Source: Streptomyces sp. 2131.1
GTDB taxonomy: Bacteria > Actinomycetota > Actinomycetes > Streptomycetales > Streptomycetaceae
Assembly: GCF_900105515.1 (NCBI RefSeq)
Contig: NZ_FNSY01000001.1
Span: 4,824,001-4,888,000, forward strand
DNA length: 64,000 nt
Direction of reading: 5' to 3'
The notes under the pieces were generated by a model. The model ran no database searches and had not been told where the DNA came from. It saw only the letters and a program-made list of their open reading frames with translations. The position numbers and the translations under genes were made by a program. Positions 50,826 through 58,605 of this stretch are shown in pieces; position 1 is the first letter of the stretch; the number at the start of each line of letters is the position of its first letter.

Positions 50826-52117
50826 GCCTGCCCCTGATCTCCGGCGTCGTCCTGCTGCTCGTCGTGGGCTGGCTCGCGGCGTGCGCCGAGGCCGGTATCG
50901 CCCGTACGTCGAGCTTCCGGGCCGCCGAGGCGGTCCGCTCGGGGCGGCGCGGCAGCGCCAAGCTGGAACAGGTCGCGGCCGACCCGACGCGCTATCTCAA
51001 CGTCGCCCTGCTGGTGCGGGTCGCCTGCGAGATGGCCGCCGGGGTGCTCGTCACCTACGCCTGCCTGAAGGAGTTCCCGGAGACCTGGGAGGCGCTGGCC
51101 GTCGCCATCGGCGTGATGGTCCTCGTCTCGTACGTCGCGATCGGCGTCTCGCCGCGCACCATCGGCCGCCAGCATCCGCTGAACACGGCCACCGCCTCGG
51201 CGTACGTGCTCCTGCCGCTGGCCCGGGTCATGGGGCCGATCCCGCAGCTGCTGATCCTCATCGGCAACGCGCTGACCCCCGGCAAGGGCTTCCGCAAGGG
51301 CCCGTTCGCCAGCGAGGCCGAGCTGCGGGCCATGGTGGACCTCGCCGAGCAGGAGTCGCTGATCGAGGACGAGGAGCGCCGCATGGTGCACTCCGTCTTC
51401 GAGCTCGGCGACACGCTGGTGCGCGAGGTGATGGTCCCGCGCACCGACCTCGTCTGCATCGAGCGCTACAAGACGATCCGTCAGGCTCTCACCCTCGCGC
51501 TGCGCTCCGGCTTCTCGCGCATCCCGGTCACCGGCGAGAACGAGGACGACATCGTCGGGATCGTGTATCTGAAGGACCTGGTCCGCAAGACGCACATCAA
51601 CCGGGAGTCGGAGGCCGACCCGGTCTCCACGGCGATGCGCCCGGCGTCGTTCGTGCCCGACACGAAGAACGCCGGCGACCTGCTGCGCGAGATGCAGCAG
51701 GAGCGCAGCCACGTCGCCGTAGTCATCGACGAGTACGGCGGCACGGCGGGCATCGTCACCATCGAGGACATCCTGGAGGAGATCGTCGGCGAGATCACCG
51801 ACGAGTACGACCGCGAACTGCCGCCAGTCCAGGAGCTGGAGAACGGTTGCTTCCGGGTCACAGCGCGGCTCGACATCGGCGACCTCGGCGAGCTGTTCGG
51901 CCTCGACGAGTACGACGACGAGGACGTGGAGACGGTCGGCGGACTCCTCGCGAAGGCGCTCGGCCGGGTGCCGATCGCCGGCGCCTCCTCGGAGGTCGAA
52001 CTGCCCGACGGGCGGCGGCTGCGGCTGACCGCGGAGTCCCCGGCGGGCCGCCGGAACAAGATCGTCACGGTGCTGGTGGAGCCGGTGGCTCCCGAGGAGG
52101 AGGAGACACCGGAATGA
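50822..52117 (+). CDS. CNNM/CorC-type membrane protein with CBS domains
   Basis: The 431-residue product has an N-terminal DUF21/CNNM membrane domain (about 1-170, 4 hydrophobic segments), the acidic-helix linker SEAELRAMVDLAEQESLIEDEERRMVHSVF (ends SEAELRAMVD ... RRMVHSVFEL), a CBS pair (VMVPRTDLVCI, VIDEYGGTAGIVTIEDILEE) and a C-terminal CorC_HlyC domain (about 345-425). Proteins of this type export or sense Mg2+ or Co2+; older databases call them hemolysins. GTG start overlapping the ybeY stop, and its own stop overlaps the next gene as ATGA. Confidence 0.93.
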   Translation: MSLPLISGVVLLLVVGWLAACAEAGIARTSSFRAAEAVRSGRRGSAKLEQVAADPTRYLNVALLVRVACEMAAGVLVTYACLKEFPETWEALAVAIGVMVLVSYVAIGVSPRTIGRQHPLNTATASAYVLLPLARVMGPIPQLLILIGNALTPGKGFRKGPFASEAELRAMVDLAEQESLIEDEERRMVHSVFELGDTLVREVMVPRTDLVCIERYKTIRQALTLALRSGFSRIPVTGENEDDIVGIVYLKDLVRKTHINRESEADPVSTAMRPASFVPDTKNAGDLLREMQQERSHVAVVIDEYGGTAGIVTIEDILEEIVGEITDEYDRELPPVQELENGCFRVTARLDIGDLGELFGLDEYDDEDVETVGGLLAKALGRVPIAGASSEVELPDGRRLRLTAESPAGRRNKIVTVLVEPVAPEEEETPE

Positions 52118-52467
52118 CCCCGCAGCAGCTGAGGGCGTTCTGCCTGGGCTTCAACGCGAGCGTCGAGGAGTTCCCGTTCGGACCGGAGGCGTCCGTCTTC
52201 AAGGTGCTCGGCAAGATGTTCGCGCTGAGCGCGCTGGACGCCCGGCCGCTGACGGTGAACCTCAAGTGCGACCCCGACGAGGCGGTGCGGCTGCGCGAGG
52301 AGTACGAGGCGGTGGTGCCGGGCTGGCACATGAACAAGCGCCACTGGAACACCGTCACGGTCTCCGGACTGCCCGACGCGAAGCTGCGCGAGCTGATCGA
52401 GGACAGCTACGACCTGGTGGTGGCGGGGCTGCCGAAGGCGGAGCGGCTGCGGCTCGACCGGCCATGA
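52114..52467 (+). CDS. MmcQ/YjbR family DNA-binding-like protein
   Basis: The 117-residue product fits the MmcQ/YjbR fold: FPFGPEASVFKVLGKMFAL near the N terminus, LTVNLKCDPDEAVRLREEY, the PGWHMNKRHWNTV segment and the terminal SYDLVVAGLPK helix. Proteins of this family have a DNA-binding-like alpha/beta fold, but their role is mostly unknown. ATG overlaps the CNNM stop (ATGA), so it is the last member of the phoH-ybeY operon. Confidence 0.88.
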   Translation: MTPQQLRAFCLGFNASVEEFPFGPEASVFKVLGKMFALSALDARPLTVNLKCDPDEAVRLREEYEAVVPGWHMNKRHWNTVTVSGLPDAKLRELIEDSYDLVVAGLPKAERLRLDRP

Positions 52468-52515
52468 GGCGCACCGGCCCGGCCTCCCGCGTGCCCGGCC
52501 CCGCGCCGGGCTTCG

Positions 52516-52521
52516 TATGCT
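52516..52521 (+). promoter_or_regulatory. -10 element (TATGCT) of a leaderless transcript
   Basis: TATGCT lies 6 nt before the ATG of the deaminase-like gene, with no Shine-Dalgarno between. Confidence 0.45.
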
Positions 52522-52527
52522 CGGCAC

Positions 52528-52890
52528 ATGACTGAGAGCACCGGCACCACCGACCTCGGGGCCGAGGACCGCAAGATCGTCACCCTGGCGCGCAGCGCCC
52601 GCGCCCGCAACGGCGTCCCCGAGGGCGCGGCCGTCCGGGACGAGACCGGACGCACCTACGTGGCGGGGACCGTGGAGCTGGACTCGCTGAAGCTCAGCGC
52701 GCTGCGGACGGCCGTCGCGATGGCCGTGGCCAGCGGGGCGAAGTCCCTGGAGGCCGCCGCGATCGTCTCCGAGGCCGAGACCCCGTCCGAGGAGGACCGG
52801 GCCGCCGTACGGGACCTGGGCGGGGCCGGCACGCCGGTGCTGCTCGCCGGGCCGGACGGACAGCTGCGGCTCAGCGTCACGGCCGGCTGA
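52528..52890 (+). CDS. Cytidine-deaminase-like protein lacking the zinc site
   Basis: The 120-residue product follows the cytidine deaminase fold pattern: helix ARSARARNGVPEGAAVRDETGRTYVAG (ends ARSARARNGV ... GRTYVAG), ELDSLKLSALRTAVAMAVASGAK and LEAAAIVSEAETPSEED. True cytidine deaminases have C(H)AE at the start of the active-site helix and PCxxC later. Here the first reads LSALR and no PCxxC is present, so the zinc-dependent reaction is not expected. It lies alone 134 nt before era. Proteins like this are usually annotated as cytidine deaminase in Streptomyces. Confidence 0.8.
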   Translation: MTESTGTTDLGAEDRKIVTLARSARARNGVPEGAAVRDETGRTYVAGTVELDSLKLSALRTAVAMAVASGAKSLEAAAIVSEAETPSEEDRAAVRDLGGAGTPVLLAGPDGQLRLSVTAG

Positions 52891-53033
52891 CTTCCGTACG
52901 CACGGGCAGTGCCGCCGTACCCGCGCCGTGACGCTCCCGGAGCGGGCGCGGCGGGGCCGCCCGGACGGGGCCCGGAGGCCGCGGCGGGCGCCTCGGTGCC
53001 CCGCGGCTCCCGGGATCGGGGACAATGGGCGCC

Positions 53034-53999
53034 ATGAGCGTTCGACCTAACCCCGAAGCCGCCGCGCGGCAGGCCGAGAACCCCGCCCCCCACCGGGCCG
53101 GTTTCGCCTGCTTCGTGGGACGCCCCAACGCGGGCAAGTCCACCCTGACGAACGCTCTGGTCGGGCGGAAGGTGGCCATCACCTCCAACCGCCCGCAGAC
53201 GACCCGGCACACCGTGCGCGGCATCGTGCACAGGCCGGACGCCCAGCTGATCCTGGTCGACACCCCGGGGCTCCACAAGCCGCGCACCCTGCTGGGGGAG
53301 CGGCTCAACGACGTCGTGCGCACCACCTGGGCCGAGGTCGACGTCATCGGCTTCTGCCTGCCCGCCGACCAGAAGCTCGGCCCCGGCGACAAGTACATCG
53401 TCAAGGAGCTCGCGGGCATCAAGAAGACGCCCAAGATCGCGATCATCACCAAGACCGACCTGGTCGAGTCGAAGCAGCTGGCCGAACAGCTGCTGGCCGT
53501 CTCCCGGCTCGGCGAGGAGCTGGGCTTCGAGTGGGCGGAGATCATCCCCGTCTCGGCCGTCAAGGACCAGCAGGTCGACCTGCTCTCCGACCTGATCGCC
53601 CCCCTCCTGCCCGAGGGCCCGCCCCTCTACCCGGAGGGCGACCTCACCGACGAGCCGGAGATGGTCATGGTCGCGGAGCTGATCCGCGAGGCCGCGCTCG
53701 AAGGCGTACGCGACGAGCTGCCGCACTCCATCGCGGTCGTCGTCGAGGAGATGCTGCCGCGCGAGGACCGGCCGGCGGACAAGCCGCTGCTGGACATTCA
53801 CGCCAACGTCTACATCGAGCGCCCCAGCCAGAAGGGCATCATCATCGGCCCGAAGGGCAAGCGCCTGAAGGACGTCGGCACCAAGTCCCGCAAGCACATC
53901 GAGGCCCTGCTCGGCACGCCAGTCTTCCTCGATCTGCACGTCAAGGTCGCCAAGGACTGGCAGCGCGACCCGAAGCAGCTGCGCAAGCTCGGGTTCTGA
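53034..53999 (+). CDS. era: GTPase Era
   Basis: Era binds 16S rRNA near its 3' end and helps 30S maturation, tying in with ybeY upstream. The 321-residue product has the G1 motif GRPNAGKST (29-37), G3 DTPGLH, G4 TKTDL, G5 SAV, and a C-terminal KH domain with GIIIGPKGKRLKDVG. The ATG chosen is 7 nt after GACAAT (53021-53026), a -10-like hexamer; the ATG at 53025 overlaps that hexamer and would add three residues. Leaderless expression is likely. Confidence 0.97.
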   Translation: MSVRPNPEAAARQAENPAPHRAGFACFVGRPNAGKSTLTNALVGRKVAITSNRPQTTRHTVRGIVHRPDAQLILVDTPGLHKPRTLLGERLNDVVRTTWAEVDVIGFCLPADQKLGPGDKYIVKELAGIKKTPKIAIITKTDLVESKQLAEQLLAVSRLGEELGFEWAEIIPVSAVKDQQVDLLSDLIAPLLPEGPPLYPEGDLTDEPEMVMVAELIREAALEGVRDELPHSIAVVVEEMLPREDRPADKPLLDIHANVYIERPSQKGIIIGPKGKRLKDVGTKSRKHIEALLGTPVFLDLHVKVAKDWQRDPKQLRKLGF

Positions 54000-54026
54000 G
54001 ACCTGCCTGACCCTTCAGCGGCTCCG

Positions 54027-54057
54027 TCTCACGCGCCCTCCTTCAGGACGCGTGAGA
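54027..54057. terminator. Hairpin between convergent era and emfourin genes
   Basis: TCTCACGCG pairs with CGCGTGAGA (9 bp, 13-nt loop). It covers the last codons and stop of the emfourin gene and lies 28 nt after the era stop; it could end the era transcript. Confidence 0.4.
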
Positions 54058-54295
54058 TCAGGGCGCGCTGGGCGTCGCTCAGGCGGGGGTCCGCGCAGTG
54101 CACGGTGCGGCCGTCGACCGTTATCCGGTAGCTGAAGCCGTCCGGGACGCCCTTGGGCGCGGCTGCTTGGCCGTCGGCGAGGGCGGAGCCCGCCAGGGCC
54201 TCCCACTCCCGGGCGTCGGCCCGTCCGGAGGTGTCGATCTCGCGGTGGCGCGCGATACCGGCGAAGCCGCCGGTCCTGCTCACCTGAATCCGCAT
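54029..54295 (-). CDS. Emfourin-type protealysin inhibitor
   Basis: The 88-residue product MRIQVSRTGGFAGIARHREI ... matches what I recall of emfourin, the small slow-binding inhibitor found beside protealysin-like M4 proteases: a short basic N terminus RTGGFAGI, a helical middle and the C-terminal YRITVDGRTVHCADPRLSD strand. The ATG of MRIQV is preceded by GAAGGA at 6 nt, which decides the start over an upstream in-frame ATG. It lies 69 nt after the M4 protease gene on the same strand, so the two form a protease-inhibitor operon. Confidence 0.82.
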   Translation of the reverse strand: MRIQVSRTGGFAGIARHREIDTSGRADAREWEALAGSALADGQAAAPKGVPDGFSYRITVDGRTVHCADPRLSDAQRALISRVLKEGA

Positions 54296-54364
54296 GCGGT
54301 GTCCTTCCACGGCGGACGGGCCGGTCGGTGGGTGTGCTGAGCTGCCGGGTACCCGGAGCGGTGT

Positions 54365-55441
54365 CTAACTGGTCGGAACGCCCACCTCCGACCACGCCTT
54401 GAGGACGGCCTCCACCTCGTCGCCCTCGCCGAAGCGGCTGCGCGCCGCCGCCACGGTGAGCCGGGCGAAGTCCGCGAAGTCCGCGTCCACCGCCAGTTCA
54501 CCACCTGTGAGCACATCGAACCAGAGCTGGCCCGCCCGCTCCCAGGAACTGCCGCCGAGCGCGGTCGCCAGGAGGTAGAACGCGCGGTTGGGGATACCGG
54601 AGTTGAGGTGCACCCCGCCGTTGTCGTCGCCGGTGTGGATGTAGTCGTCCATGGAGGCCGGCTGCGGGTCCTTGCCGAGCACGTCGTCGTCGTACGCCGT
54701 GCCGGGCGCCTTCATCGAGCGCAGCGCCTTGCCCTCGACCCGGGGCGCGAGCAGCCCCTCGCCGATCAGCCAGTCGGCCTGCTCGGCGGTCTGGCCCAGC
54801 GAGTACTGCTTCACGAGGGAGCCGAAGACGTCCGAGACCGACTCGTTGAGCGCGCCGGACTGGCCGTAGTAGCTGAGGTTGGCCGTGTACTGCGTGAGCC
54901 CGTGGGCCAGTTCGTGGGCGATGACGTCGATGGCGACGGTGAAGTCGAGGAAGATCTCCCCGTCCCCGTCGCCGAAGACCATCTGCTCGCCGTCGAAGAA
55001 GGCGTTGTTGTACTTCTCGTCGTAGTGGACGGAACCGATCAGCGGCAGTCCGTTGCCGTCGATGGAGCGCCGGCCGTAGGCGGTCAGTAGCAGGTCGAAC
55101 GTGGCGCCGAGACCCGCGTACGCGCGGTTGACGCTGGCGTCCTTCGTGGGCTTCTCGCCCTCGCCGCGGACCTTGGTGCCCGGCAGGTCCGTGCCGTGGC
55201 GGCAGTCGTAGAGCGTGCGGTCGGGCTTGGCGGAGCCGTCGTCCTCGGGCTGGGCGGAGGGGGTGGGCCGGACGACGGTGGTCATCCGGCGGCGGGTGCG
55301 CCGGGCGGCGTCGGACGCCAGGGTGCGGCGGGCCGGGTCCGCGAGGGCGGGGTCGTCGGACTGGGAGATCTTGTCGAGGAGGTGGGGCGGGACGATGGTG
55401 CAGAAGACGGGGTGGAACCCCTGCTGTGAACGAGGCTGCAT
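54365..55441 (-). CDS. M4 family metalloprotease, protealysin-like, without signal peptide
   Basis: The 358-residue product has HELAH (176-180) and NESVSD (Glu200 as third zinc ligand) and a C-terminal M4 domain with DDNGGVHLNSGIPNRAFYL. The N terminus has the protealysin-type precursor motif PPHLLD (18-23) in place of a secretion signal, the mark of the subfamily that acts inside the cell or is released without a classical signal. The ATG (MQPRSQQGFHPVF) lies 7 nt after CACAGT on the minus strand. It is followed by its presumed inhibitor, emfourin. Confidence 0.9.
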   Translation of the reverse strand: MQPRSQQGFHPVFCTIVPPHLLDKISQSDDPALADPARRTLASDAARRTRRRMTTVVRPTPSAQPEDDGSAKPDRTLYDCRHGTDLPGTKVRGEGEKPTKDASVNRAYAGLGATFDLLLTAYGRRSIDGNGLPLIGSVHYDEKYNNAFFDGEQMVFGDGDGEIFLDFTVAIDVIAHELAHGLTQYTANLSYYGQSGALNESVSDVFGSLVKQYSLGQTAEQADWLIGEGLLAPRVEGKALRSMKAPGTAYDDDVLGKDPQPASMDDYIHTGDDNGGVHLNSGIPNRAFYLLATALGGSSWERAGQLWFDVLTGGELAVDADFADFARLTVAAARSRFGEGDEVEAVLKAWSEVGVPTS

Positions 55442-55448
55442 ACACACG

Positions 55449-55477
55449 ACTGTGGCACTGCGTAAGCGTGATGTCAC
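55449..55477 (-). promoter_or_regulatory. Promoter of the M4 protease-emfourin operon
   Basis: On the minus strand GTGACA and CACAGT are separated by exactly 17 nt, and the -10 ends 7 nt before the protease ATG. A perfect palindrome GGTTGCAACC (55479-55488) lies just upstream of the -35 and could bind a regulator. Confidence 0.55.
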
Positions 55478-55599
55478 TGGTTGCAACCGGGGTTGATGAA
55501 ATAGAGTGATTGGTCACGGTTGGGCGTTTAGAGCGTCCGATCCCGCATACTGATACGGCACCCACGTCTCCGGTGTCCCTCGGCTAGTCTCGACGCATC

Positions 55600-55647
55600 A
55601 TGCGTTTCGGGCTGCTTCTTCTTAGCTGCCGCGGCGAGGGCCTGTAG
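55600..55647 (+). CDS. leuA leader peptide MRFGLLLLSCRGEGL
   Basis: A 15-codon ORF with four consecutive leucine codons (CTG CTT CTT CTT) lies 87 nt before leuA. A -10 hexamer TAGTCT (55585-55590) ends 9 nt before its ATG, so it is probably leaderless. Attenuation of leuA by a leucine leader has been described in Streptomyces. The gap from the M4 promoter to leuA holds this leader, the -10, and the structure at 55629. Confidence 0.75.
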   Translation: MRFGLLLLSCRGEGL

Positions 55648-55701
55648 TCGTAGGCCGACCCCCTCCCCGCGGAGTCTGGTGTTGCAGTGACACAGTCGGC
55701 C
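55629..55701 (+). promoter_or_regulatory. leuA attenuator with competing hairpins
   Basis: CCGCGGCGAGGG (55629-55640, overlapping the last leader codons) pairs with CCCTCCCCGCGG (55661-55672) with one mismatch. Alternatively GGCCGAC (55653-55659) pairs with GTCGGCC (55695-55701). The two stems compete for the region between them, the expected layout for ribosome-mediated control. No T tract follows, unlike in the leuS leader. Confidence 0.55.
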
Positions 55702-55734
55702 GTCCCGTAGAAGGACCCCGAGGAGCCCTACGCC

Positions 55735-57522
55735 ATGACCGAAGTGAATCCCGCCCAGACTCCCGCCTCGCAGGCCGTCGGCCGCCCCACGCCGATCACC
55801 AACGCCACGGTGCTGCAGAAGCCGTCCGGGATGCCGGTCCACAAGTACGGTCGCTACGAGGCCGTGGACATCCCCGACCGCACCTGGCCGGAGAAGCGGA
55901 TCACCAAGGCTCCCCGCTGGCTCTCCACCGACCTGCGCGACGGCAACCAGGCCCTGATCGACCCCATGTCGCCGGCCCGCAAGCGCGAGATGTTCGACCT
56001 GCTCGTACGCATGGGCTACAAGGAGATCGAGGTCGGCTTCCCGTCCTCCGGCGAGACCGACTTCGCGTTCGTCCGCTCCATCATCGAAGAGGGCGCGATC
56101 CCCGAGGACGTGACGATCTCCGTCCTGACGCAGGCCCGCGAGGAACTGATCGAGCGGACAGTCGAATCACTGCGCGGCGCCCACCGCGCCACCGTCCACC
56201 TGTACAACGCCACCGCCCCCACCTTCCGCCGCGTGGTCTTCCGCGGCTCCCGCGAGGAGGTCAAGCAGATCGCGGTGGACGGCACCCGGCTGGTCATGGA
56301 GTACGCCGAGAAGATCCTGGGTGACGAGACGGTCTTCGGCTACCAGTACAGCCCCGAGATCTTCACCGACACGGAGCTGGACTTCGCCCTGGAGGTCTGC
56401 GAGGCCGTCTGTGACGTCTGGCAGCCCGAGGAGGGCCGCGAGATCATCCTCAACCTGCCCGCCACCGTGGAGCGTTCGACGCCGTCCACGCACGCGGACC
56501 GGTTCGAGTGGATGTCGCGCAACCTGTCGCGCCGCGAGTTCGTCTGCCTGTCCGTCCACCCGCACAACGACCGCGGCACCGCCGTCGCCGCCGCCGAACT
56601 GGCGCTGATGGCCGGGGCCGACCGGATCGAGGGCTGCCTGTTCGGCCAGGGTGAGCGCACCGGGAACGTCGACCTGGTGACGCTGGGCATGAACCTGTTC
56701 TCGCAGGGCGTCGACCCACAGATCGACTTCTCGCAGATCGACGAGATCCGCCGCACCAGCGAGTACTGCAACCAGATGGAGGTCCACCCGCGCCACCCCT
56801 ACGCGGGCGACCTGGTCTACACCGCCTTCTCCGGCTCCCACCAGGACGCCATCAAGAAGGGCTTCGACGCCATGGAGGCCGACGCGGCCGCTCAGGGCAA
56901 GACCGTCGACGACATCGAGTGGGCGGTCCCGTACCTGCCGATCGACCCGAAGGACGTCGGCCGCTCCTACGAGGCGGTCATCCGCGTCAACTCGCAGTCC
57001 GGCAAGGGCGGCATCGCGTACGTCCTGAAGAACGACCACAAGCTGGACCTGCCGCGCCGGATGCAGATCGAGTTCTCCCGGATCATTCAGGCCAAGACCG
57101 ACGCCGAGGGCGGCGAGGTCACGCCGACGCAGATCTGGACCACCTTCAAGGACGAGTACCTGCCCAACCCCGAGAACGCGTGGGGTCGTGTGCAGATCCG
57201 TTCCGGCCAGAGCACGACCGGCTCGGACGGCCGGGACACGATCACCGTCGAGGCGACCGTGGACGGCACGGACACCGTGCTGACCGGTACCGGCAACGGT
57301 CCGATCTCCGCCTTCTTCGAAGCGCTGCAGGCCATCGGTATCGACGCCAGGCTGCTGGACTACACCGAGCACACCATGAGCGAGGGTGCGAGCGCGCAGG
57401 CCGCCTCGTACATCGAGTGCGCCATCGACGGAAGGGTGCTGTGGGGCATCGGCATCGACGCCAACACCACCCGCGCCTCGCTGAAGGCCGTCGTCTCGGC
57501 CGTCAACCGCGCCACCCGCTGA
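55735..57522 (+). CDS. leuA: 2-isopropylmalate synthase
   Basis: LeuA condenses acetyl-CoA with 2-ketoisovalerate, the first committed step of leucine synthesis. The 595-residue product has the HMGL-like TIM-barrel signatures DLRDGNQ (66-72) and HPHNDRGTAVAAAELAL, the metal-binding region and the C-terminal regulatory domain for leucine feedback (about 460-595). It is the long actinobacterial LeuA type. The ATG lies 87 nt after the leader peptide stop, with GAGGAGCC upstream. Expression is likely under leader control and the enzyme under leucine inhibition. Confidence 0.96.
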   Translation: MTEVNPAQTPASQAVGRPTPITNATVLQKPSGMPVHKYGRYEAVDIPDRTWPEKRITKAPRWLSTDLRDGNQALIDPMSPARKREMFDLLVRMGYKEIEVGFPSSGETDFAFVRSIIEEGAIPEDVTISVLTQAREELIERTVESLRGAHRATVHLYNATAPTFRRVVFRGSREEVKQIAVDGTRLVMEYAEKILGDETVFGYQYSPEIFTDTELDFALEVCEAVCDVWQPEEGREIILNLPATVERSTPSTHADRFEWMSRNLSRREFVCLSVHPHNDRGTAVAAAELALMAGADRIEGCLFGQGERTGNVDLVTLGMNLFSQGVDPQIDFSQIDEIRRTSEYCNQMEVHPRHPYAGDLVYTAFSGSHQDAIKKGFDAMEADAAAQGKTVDDIEWAVPYLPIDPKDVGRSYEAVIRVNSQSGKGGIAYVLKNDHKLDLPRRMQIEFSRIIQAKTDAEGGEVTPTQIWTTFKDEYLPNPENAWGRVQIRSGQSTTGSDGRDTITVEATVDGTDTVLTGTGNGPISAFFEALQAIGIDARLLDYTEHTMSEGASAQAASYIECAIDGRVLWGIGIDANTTRASLKAVVSAVNRATR

Positions 57523-57558
57523 TCCGGCGCCCGGAAAGGCCCGGAGCCGTAAGGTCCG

Positions 57559-57594
57559 CGAACCCCGCCCACCCGTCTCCGGGGGCGGGGTTCG
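57559..57594 (+). terminator. Terminator of leuA
   Basis: CGAACCCCGCCC pairs with GGGCGGGGTTCG (12 bp, 12-nt loop) 36 nt after the leuA stop. Confidence 0.75.
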
Positions 57595-57627
57595 GCCATT
57601 CTCCGGGCGGTTGTGACGGGCGGGGTG

Positions 57628-57660
57628 CTGACGGCGCAACGGTGATGTGGTTAACATCAC
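57628..57660 (+). promoter_or_regulatory. Promoter and palindromic operator of the TerB-like gene
   Basis: CTGACG (57628-57633) and TAACAT (57652-57657) are separated by 18 nt. The palindrome GTGATGT-N5-ACATCAC (57642-57660, perfect 7-bp arms) covers the -10, so a repressor bound here would block RNA polymerase. The regulator is unknown. Confidence 0.5.
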
Positions 57661-57703
57661 GTCGACACGGCAGTGTTGCCGGAGTGTTACGGAGGTGTGC
57701 GAC

Positions 57704-58408
57704 GTGCGGTCAGCCCTGGGACAACGCGCCATGAAGCTGCGTATCTGCGGCATCCGTACGCTGTGGGACACCGTCGGTGACGGGGAGTTCTTCTGCCCCG
57801 GATGCGGCGGGGACCGCAACTACCGCCGCCTCACTGGACGCCGCCGCTTCGCCGTGCTGGGCGTGCCGCTGCTGCGGCGCGGCACCACGGGCCCGGTCGT
57901 CGAATGCGCGGCCTGTCACGGGCACTTCGACTGCGAGGCGCTCGACCACCCCACCACCACCCGGTTCTCCGCGATGCTCAGGGACGCCGTGCACACGGTG
58001 GCCCTCGGCGTCCTCGCGGCCGGCGGCAGCACCTCCCGTACGGTCCTGGAGACCGCGGTCGAGACCGTGCGCGGCGCCGGTTTCGACGACTGCACGTCCG
58101 AACAGCTCGCCACCGTCGTCGAGGTGCTGTCCGCCGACATCGGACACGGCTCCGCGTTCGACCCGGCCGCCGAGGCCTGCGGCGCGGCCCTCGCGATCGA
58201 GCTCCACGAGGCGCTGGAACCGCTCGCTCCGCACCTCGCCCCCACCGGACGTGAATCGATTCTGCTCCAGGGCGCCCGGATCGCCCTCGCCGACGGCGCG
58301 TACAGCCCGGCCGAGCGCGAGGTGCTGACCACGGTCGGCGGGGCGCTGCGGCTGCGCGCCGAGGACACCACCCGACTGCTCGCCGCCGCGGCGCGTACGC
58401 CCTCCTGA
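57704..58408 (+). CDS. TerB-like protein with N-terminal zinc ribbon
   Basis: The 234-residue product has an N-terminal treble-clef/zinc-ribbon pair (CPGCGGDR and CAACHGHF, spaced about 35 residues), then a helical domain with TerB features (VLAAGGSTSRTVLETAVETV, ARIALADGAYSPAEREVL). TerB proteins occur in tellurite-resistance clusters, but related domains are widespread and no other ter gene is seen here. GTG start with GGAGGTG 6 nt upstream; the ORF stays open further up but without a site. Its promoter carries a strong palindrome. Confidence 0.85.
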   Translation: MRSALGQRAMKLRICGIRTLWDTVGDGEFFCPGCGGDRNYRRLTGRRRFAVLGVPLLRRGTTGPVVECAACHGHFDCEALDHPTTTRFSAMLRDAVHTVALGVLAAGGSTSRTVLETAVETVRGAGFDDCTSEQLATVVEVLSADIGHGSAFDPAAEACGAALAIELHEALEPLAPHLAPTGRESILLQGARIALADGAYSPAEREVLTTVGGALRLRAEDTTRLLAAAARTPS

Positions 58409-58420
58409 TCCCGGGCCCGC

Positions 58421-58573
58421 CCCACCGCGGCCGGCACCGCCGTCGCGGGCCTGCAGTGCCTCCTGGCCGCCGATCTCACCAGCAGCCGGGGCCGAGGACC
58501 CCGTCGTCGCCGGCGGCGCCCTGAGCGCACTCCTGGCCGTCTGCCGGCAGGGCCGCCCCGCGGGGGCGGGCCC
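58421..58573 (+). pseudogene. Possible decayed coding remnant before recO, ending in a hairpin
   Basis: The gap between the TerB-like gene and recO reads, in the TerB frame, TAAGTAVAGLQCLLAADLTSS, and after a shift of frame EDPVVAGGALSALLAVCRQGR. Both look like helical protein sequence with normal Streptomyces codon use, but no start or intact ORF exists. It may be the eroded tail of a longer gene. It ends in a GC-rich hairpin (58550-58573) that could act as a terminator. This reading is weak. Confidence 0.25.
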
Positions 58574-58605
58574 CGGGTGTCGGTGGCGTACCGGACAATG
58601 GACGC

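Noticed and set aside
57704..58408. Tellurite resistance cluster
   Set aside because: Only one TerB-like gene is present; no terC, terD or terZ-like neighbours.
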